DNA from: Arthrobacter sp. ISL-48 | GTDB lineage: Bacteria > Actinomycetota > Actinomycetes > Actinomycetales > Micrococcaceae | Direction of reading: 5' to 3' | Assembly: GCF_018613805.1 (NCBI RefSeq) | Contig: NZ_JAGGPL010000020.1 | Span: forward strand, 27,185 to 91,184 | Length of the DNA stretch: 64,000 nt | Part shown: positions 59,820 through 64,000 of the stretch, piece after piece | Position numbering within the stretch: the first letter of the stretch is position 1 | How the letters are laid out: the number at the start of each line of letters is the position of its first letter | The notes under the pieces: model-generated | The model's input: only the letters and a program-made list of their open reading frames with translations | Databases searched by the model: none | What the model was told of the DNA's origin: nothing | Made by a program: the position numbers and the translations under genes

Positions 59820-61354
59820 GGTTTCCTCCGCTCCGGCAAGTGGGCCAGCGGTTGCCAGCTTGGTGCCGATTCTCCTACGTTGATAATGGTGCTCTTGGGT
59901 TCTGTCATCTCAAGCACGGCGTACTGCACGCCTTCCCGGCCTACGCCGGATTTCTTGAACCCGCCAAAGGGCATGGAATCTATCCGGACATCGCTTGTCT
60001 CGTTGATGACCACAGACCCCACCTGCAGCCTGTCGGCAATGGCCAGGGCAAGATCGATGGATTGCGTGAAGACGCCTGCCTGGAGCCCGTATTCTGTGTC
60101 GTTCGCCGCGTAGATGGCATCCGAAACCTCGATGAACGGCAGGATGCTGACTACTGGGCCGAAAACTTCCTCCCGGATCACGCGGCAATCCGCCGGAACA
60201 TCAGTCAGCACCGTGGGCTCGTAGAAGGCGCCCCGGCGCCGGCCTCCCGCATGGACAGTCGCGCCAGCTGCCTTGGCTTCTTCGACCCATTCCTCAATCC
60301 GGCGAGCCTCCGGCTTGGAAATCAGGGGGCCGACGTCGGTGGCCCGGTCAAGCTTCGGCCCGGTCTTCAGCGCCCTTGTCCGGGCCGTGACCTGCTCCAG
60401 AACCTGGTCGAACAGCGAAATGTGGACATAAACCCGCTGCACGGACAGGCAGTTCTGGCCTGCCACCCCGAAGGCCCCGGCCACAATTGCTGCGGCGGCT
60501 CTTTCAGGATGGGCGTCGGCGCAGACAATCGTGGCGTTGTTCCCGCCCAACTCGGACAGGATCTTCTTCGCCCCCGCTGCCGCGGCGATACGATCGGCCG
60601 TGGCCGGGCCGCCCGTGAAGGAAATCAGGTCTATCCGGTGATCGGTGATCAGGGCTTCGGAGACCCCCGGTCCGGTGACGACAGCCGCTATCCGACCCGA
60701 AGGGACGCCTGCCTCGAGCAGCAGCTTGACGAACGCAAGCCCCGTCAAAGGAGTCCGGGTGGAAGGCTTGAGCACGACGCCGTTACCCCCGATGAGGGCG
60801 GGGCCCAGTTTGTGTGCCACCAGATTCAGCGGATCATTGAACGGCGTGATCGCCGCAACAATCCCCACTGGCTTCCGGCTGTACCAGCCAATCTTGCTCC
60901 CGCCGGCCACGCTGTCATCAAACCCCAGCGTCTCCCCCGTCAGCTCGCTCGACGCGGCAGCGGAGAGCCGTAAGGTCTCCATGCAGCGGCGAACTTCGCG
61001 TTCCGCCTCGCTGATGGTCTTGCTGCTCTCGGCCGCGATGATGTTGGCGAAGCGCTCAGACTGCTCACCCAGCAACACAACCGCCCTCTCCAGCGCCTGC
61101 CGCCGGGCACGCAACGGCCATTCGTCAGCCTGCAGATGACGGTGGATGTGTGCAATCGCCCGGCGGACATCCTGGGGCGAAGATGTGCAGACCCGCCCCA
61201 GCAGGAGGCCGTCCTGGGGGTCCCGGACCTCCAGGTCCAGGCCAGCAGTCTGCCACTGCCCCTCGAAGAAGGCACCCCCGGGGAGATTGGCAAACTGTGA
61301 CCGGTCGTCCGCTGTTTCCGGGCGCGCCTCATCGAGGAATGTTGATGGCGACAT
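59816..61354 (-). CDS. NAD(P)-dependent aldehyde dehydrogenase
   Basis: A 512-residue ALDH. KPVGIVAAITPFNDPLNLVA and FTGGPATADRIAAAAGAKK frame the cofactor site; ELGGNNATIVCADAHPERAA holds the catalytic Glu and AGQNCLSVQRVYVHISL the Cys nucleophile (GQNC). EEVFGPVVSILPFIEVSDAIYAAND and MPFGGFKKSGVGREG complete the family. The substrate is likely the aldehyde made by the flavoprotein upstream. AAGGGAT precedes the ATG by 6 nt. Confidence 0.95.
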   Translation of the reverse strand: MSPSTFLDEARPETADDRSQFANLPGGAFFEGQWQTAGLDLEVRDPQDGLLLGRVCTSSPQDVRRAIAHIHRHLQADEWPLRARRQALERAVVLLGEQSERFANIIAAESSKTISEAEREVRRCMETLRLSAAASSELTGETLGFDDSVAGGSKIGWYSRKPVGIVAAITPFNDPLNLVAHKLGPALIGGNGVVLKPSTRTPLTGLAFVKLLLEAGVPSGRIAAVVTGPGVSEALITDHRIDLISFTGGPATADRIAAAAGAKKILSELGGNNATIVCADAHPERAAAAIVAGAFGVAGQNCLSVQRVYVHISLFDQVLEQVTARTRALKTGPKLDRATDVGPLISKPEARRIEEWVEEAKAAGATVHAGGRRRGAFYEPTVLTDVPADCRVIREEVFGPVVSILPFIEVSDAIYAANDTEYGLQAGVFTQSIDLALAIADRLQVGSVVINETSDVRIDSMPFGGFKKSGVGREGVQYAVLEMTEPKSTIINVGESAPSWQPLAHLPERRKP

Positions 61355-61365
61355 GTGATCCCTTG

Positions 61366-61391
61366 TCTAGGTGATACGTCTAAGTGATTCG
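61366..61391. repeat. Two 13-bp tandem direct repeats before the ALDH gene
   Basis: TCTAGGTGATACG is followed directly by TCTAAGTGATTCG (11 of 13 identical), with a looser third copy CCACCTGATTCGG at 61399. It sits 12-37 bp upstream of the ALDH start and could be a regulator site or part of the promoter. Confidence 0.4.
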
Positions 61392-61450
61392 AAGCTGTCC
61401 ACCTGATTCGGCTGACCAGCTGGTTTCGGCATACTGGCTGAGTCGGCCGG

Positions 61451-62728
61451 CTACTTGATCCGGTCGATGATTTTGGCTGCTGCGCCGATGAAGGGCAGGA
61501 ACCAGGGCGGACCGAAGTGGCCTGGCACGGGCGGGTTCTTCAGGTCTTCCCAAACGTTCGCGCTCTTGTCGCCGGCCATGTAATGCGCCATCCTCTTGCC
61601 CATGTGTGCGGCCATCTGCACGCCGTGCCCGCTGTAGCAGAGGGAGTAGAACAGGCCGTCATGCTGGCCCGCATGAACCATCTGGTCCATGGAGAGGTCC
61701 ACCAGTCCGCCCCAGATGTAGTCCACCTTGGCGTTGGACAGGTAGGGGAACAGCTCGAGCATGGCCTTACGCAGGATCTCGGCGCTCTTGACGTCCGAGT
61801 CCGGGCTGGACAGCGCAAAACGCGCCCGGCCACCGAACAACAGACGGTTGTCCGGCGTGATCCGGAAGTAGTAGGTCAGCATCTTGCTGTCCGAGGCCTG
61901 GCGGCGGTTCGGCAGGATGCGGTTGACCACGTCTTCGGGCAGCGGGTCAGTCACAATGATGAAGCTGCCTACCGGAATGACGCGGCGCTGCAGCCACGGC
62001 GTGACACCACTTGTGTAGCCGCTGGTAGCGACCAGGACCTGCTTGGCCCTGGTGATGCCCCGGGTGGTGTGCACGTCGTGCACGGTGCCGGTGACCTTCT
62101 TCAGCTCCGTTACTGCCGCGTTCTCGCAGATTTCCGCTCCGGCGGCAACAGCCACTCCGGCGAGGCCATGCACGAACTTGCCCACGTGCAGGCCTGCCCC
62201 GAGCGGGTCAACCATCGCGCCCTGGTAGAAGTCCGTGCCGATTTCGCTGTGGATCTCGGACTTGGGGATAACGGTCACATGGTGGTCGGCCAGTTTGGCC
62301 AGCTTCTCCTGCGACTTCAGGAAGCCCTCATAGTGGGACTTGTGGAAGGCCAGCGAGAGCTTTCCAAAGCGGTTGTAGTCGCAGTCGATGCCGTTGTCGT
62401 GCACGAGCTTTTCGATGGTATCGATGGCGTCGTTGTATTCCTGGAACATCTCTACGGCACGCGTGGCGCCGTAGCGCTTCACAGCGGTGCTGAAGCTGAT
62501 GGCCAACCCGGTGGTCGCCATTCCCCCGTTGCGTCCCGATGCGCCCCACCCCACGGTGTGGCGTTCGAAAACGGCAACGCTCGCGCCTTGCTTGGCAAAT
62601 TCAAGGGCTGCGGAGAGCCCCGTAAATCCGGCACCGATGATGGCGACGTCGACGTTCTCGGGCACCGGAGTCTGCCGGTAGTCTCCGGATGCTTCGGCTG
62701 TGTCCAGCCAGTAAGGAATGAGTTTCAC
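61451..62728 (-). CDS. FAD-dependent amine oxidase-like protein (DAO family)
   Basis: A 425-residue flavoprotein of the DadA/gamma-glutamylputrescine oxidase type. The FAD motif VAIIGAGFTGLSAALEF is at residues 28-44, followed by VFERHTVGWGASGRNGGMATT. RRVIPVGSFIIVTDPLPE, NRLLFGGRARFAL and CYSGHGVQMAAHMGKRMAHYM are further family blocks. It likely oxidises a secondary or primary amine to an aldehyde and feeds the ALDH downstream; substrate unknown. GTG 62728 with AAAGG 7 nt upstream. Confidence 0.88.
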   Translation of the reverse strand: MKLIPYWLDTAEASGDYRQTPVPENVDVAIIGAGFTGLSAALEFAKQGASVAVFERHTVGWGASGRNGGMATTGLAISFSTAVKRYGATRAVEMFQEYNDAIDTIEKLVHDNGIDCDYNRFGKLSLAFHKSHYEGFLKSQEKLAKLADHHVTVIPKSEIHSEIGTDFYQGAMVDPLGAGLHVGKFVHGLAGVAVAAGAEICENAAVTELKKVTGTVHDVHTTRGITRAKQVLVATSGYTSGVTPWLQRRVIPVGSFIIVTDPLPEDVVNRILPNRRQASDSKMLTYYFRITPDNRLLFGGRARFALSSPDSDVKSAEILRKAMLELFPYLSNAKVDYIWGGLVDLSMDQMVHAGQHDGLFYSLCYSGHGVQMAAHMGKRMAHYMAGDKSANVWEDLKNPPVPGHFGPPWFLPFIGAAAKIIDRIK

Positions 62729-62755
62729 GGTTTGGCCTTTCGCCTCGACGTCGGT

Positions 62756-63427
62756 TTAGAGACCGAGGTGCTTGTTGATCTCGTCCAGGGACTTGGCAGT
62801 GTTGAGGTCGTAGCCCGGGCCAATGGGGTCGTAGCCACGGTCCAGCATCCAGAGGTTGCGGAAGCCCATGTCGTGCATCGGATGTATGTCGTAGCGGGTG
62901 TGCGAGGAGATGTGCAGGAAGTCCTCCGGCTTGGCGTTCAGGGTATCGAGCATGTACTCGAAGGCCTGGTAGCGCGGCTTGTAGGCCTGGGCCTGCTCAG
63001 CGGTGTACACGGCGTGGAAGTCTGCGCCGAGCTTGGGGATGCTGATGTCCAGGAAGCTGGTGTCTGCGTTGGACAGAGCCACGAGCTGGTAGTTGTCGCC
63101 CATGAGCTTCAGCGGAGCCGGTACGTCCTCGTGGGCGACCCAGCCGCGTACAGCGTCAGCGAACGCTGCGCCGGCACCTTCGGTCGGTCCGATGCCCCAG
63201 CGCTTGCACACCCGGTCAAAGGAATCCTGAAGGATCGCCTCGTAGGGCTTGTAGTCGCCACAAACCTCGTCGAACCGGTACCCGCGGAACTGTTTCTTGA
63301 AGGCCGGCCACTGCTCTTCTGAGATGCGGCCATCGAGCAGGCGACGCGTGGTGGGATCGATGTCGAAGTTGATCAGAGTGCCGTAGATATCAAAAGAGAT
63401 GTACTTCGGCCGGTTGGAGTCTGCCAT
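62756..63427 (-). CDS. Haloacid dehalogenase type II (HAD)
   Basis: A 223-residue HAD hydrolase of the 2-haloacid dehalogenase II type. The nucleophile motif is YISFDIYGTLINFD, motif II VALSNADTSFLD, motif III Lys in AYKPRYQAFEY, and motif IV region ISSHTRYDIHPMHDMG. Members are often phosphatases or hydrolyse small acids rather than true dehalogenases. It is the first gene of the catabolic cluster; the ribosome site is weak (GGACGAATC). Confidence 0.88.
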   Translation of the reverse strand: MADSNRPKYISFDIYGTLINFDIDPTTRRLLDGRISEEQWPAFKKQFRGYRFDEVCGDYKPYEAILQDSFDRVCKRWGIGPTEGAGAAFADAVRGWVAHEDVPAPLKLMGDNYQLVALSNADTSFLDISIPKLGADFHAVYTAEQAQAYKPRYQAFEYMLDTLNAKPEDFLHISSHTRYDIHPMHDMGFRNLWMLDRGYDPIGPGYDLNTAKSLDEINKHLGL

Positions 63428-63567
63428 GATTCGTCCGTTTCATTCGGTCTTGAACGGGAGGCCCGGAGATGTGGCCTGCCGCCTTCCTTTAAGTCTGCGC
63501 CTGCGGAGTCCATCGGGTATTCAGGCTCCGATGCCCGCTGTTCTGACTCTAGGTCTGCTGATTGTAG

Positions 63568-63579
63568 ATTGTCAACAGT
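63568..63579. promoter_or_regulatory. Operator-like palindrome 1 (ATTGTCAACAGT)
   Basis: ATTGT-CA-ACAGT, one mismatch from a perfect 5-2-5 palindrome of the GntR-type ATTGTNNACAAT. An 11-base block covering it (GATTGTCAACA) recurs inverted at 63644-63654. Confidence 0.55.
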
Positions 63580-63641
63580 TCTTTATGAGATTCTTTCGCA
63601 ACTAGGAAGAGACCAAAGAATAGTTGGTTTATTTATCGTCA

Positions 63642-63653
63642 ATTGTTGACAAT
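63642..63653. promoter_or_regulatory. Operator-like palindrome 2 (ATTGTTGACAAT)
   Basis: A perfect 5-2-5 palindrome. Copies 1 and 2 lie 74 bp apart between the divergent HAD and lipoprotein genes. A FadR/GntR-type repressor is the likely binder; none is encoded inside the window. Confidence 0.6.
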
Positions 63654-63670
63654 CAACGATCCGCCCTGTT

Positions 63671-63824
63671 GCATTGCCTTAGATGCGGAAACGAGATCCT
63701 GATCACAGCCGCATGGAGCACCATCCCCAGCACCGCCTGGCACTTCGCAACAACGGATGTGCACGGAGGGTTCTGCACAGACTGCCCCCATCTCAGCGGA
63801 TCAACTTCAGCTGAAACCACTTGA
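63671..63824 (+). CDS. Possible small CxxC...CxxC protein
   Basis: A frame on the plus strand in the 400-bp intergenic region ends at TGA 63822-63824, 11 bp before the lipoprotein start. Its product contains LHCLRCGNEILITAAW and later HGGFCTDCPHLSG, two CxxC pairs as in zinc ribbons. The frame has no convincing start (TTG near 63671, or TTG 63624) and no ribosome site. The pairs of cysteines suggest real coding; the lack of a start argues against. Confidence 0.3.
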
Positions 63825-63835
63825 AGGGAAGCACC

Positions 63836-64000
63836 ATGAAGAGCATCAACAAAGTCCAGACCGCAACCGCAGGGCTCGCTGTTGTATTGGCACTCAGTGC
63901 CTGTGGCGGCGCTGCCACAGGCACACCTGCACCTGACAGCTCCAAGACGTCTAATACGGCGGATATCTCGGAGGGTGTCGGCCCGGACCAGGCAGCGGTT
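63836..64000 (+). CDS. Solute-binding lipoprotein, N-terminal fragment
   Basis: ATG 63836 follows GAAGGGA with a 6-nt gap and the frame runs off the right edge (55 codons). The signal peptide is MKSINKVQTATAGLAVVLAL with lipobox ALSAC, so it is a lipoprotein. The mature start GGAATGTPAPDSSKTSNTAD is a Ser/Thr/Ala linker typical of amino-acid ABC binding proteins. The family cannot be fixed without the rest. Divergent from the catabolic cluster and likely regulated with it. Confidence 0.75.
   Translation, partial: MKSINKVQTATAGLAVVLALSACGGAATGTPAPDSSKTSNTADISEGVGPDQAAV

Noticed and set aside
61517..63322. 601-codon open frame opposite the flavoprotein and HAD genes
   Set aside because: Antisense frame caused by high GC codon bias; the minus-strand genes have clear motifs and starts.

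Overview
The window is chromosomal DNA from a high-GC actinobacterium. The best fit is the Micrococcaceae, in the Arthrobacter/Pseudarthrobacter group. This rests on protein style and on family traits: a dephospho-CoA kinase fused to a GrpB domain, a mycothiol-type maleylpyruvate isomerase, an Eis-like acetyltransferase, a second EF-G-like GTPase, and many start codons that sit 6-7 nt after a TANNNT box (leaderless transcripts). No rRNA, tRNA, CRISPR array, insertion sequence or prophage was recognised.

Bases 1-20,900 are mostly core genome: the end of a helicase, GNAT enzymes, a proline-iminopeptidase-like hydrolase, an MFS exporter, a TerC-family protein behind a probable yybP-ykoY manganese riboswitch, uvrB, coaE-grpB, a YigZ protein, rpsA, an Eis-type acetyltransferase, an AHSA1/ArsR pair behind two identical-format palindromes, polA, a thioesterase, a RibD-like reductase, a PiT phosphate transporter and two small genes.

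Bases 20,900-27,200 hold a complete 3-hydroxybenzoate/gentisate pathway: 3-hydroxybenzoate 6-hydroxylase and an aromatic-acid MFS importer on the minus strand, then an IclR regulator, gentisate 1,2-dioxygenase, fumarylpyruvate hydrolase and maleylpyruvate isomerase on the plus strand. The same palindrome format lies over the iclR start and in front of the dioxygenase. Bases 27,200-46,000 are mixed: VOC and YciO proteins, a stand-alone LigD polymerase domain, an EF-G-like GTPase, an HrpB helicase gene with a frameshift, a monocarboxylate-type symporter with its DUF3311 partner, a transketolase, a three-gene molybdopterin oxidoreductase / flavin reductase / zinc-ribbon operon, a Nudix hydrolase and a secreted gamma-glutamyltransferase.

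Bases 46,000-53,650 are a carbohydrate region: a glycogen-debranching-like glycosidase, then an alpha-galactosidase with a complete CUT1 sugar ABC importer minus its ATPase. Bases 53,800-56,600 hold small accessory genes, including a broken PadR regulator, a possible 2H phosphoesterase, a ChaB protein and a stand-alone 5'-3' exonuclease. Bases 56,670-63,430 are a six-gene oxidative catabolic cluster of unknown substrate (type II dehalogenase, amine-oxidase-like flavoprotein, aldehyde dehydrogenase, TtuC-type dehydrogenase, D-2-hydroxyacid dehydrogenase, zinc alcohol dehydrogenase). It diverges from a solute-binding lipoprotein gene cut by the window edge, and two GntR-like palindromes lie between them.

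All functions are judged by reading the sequence; no database search was run.
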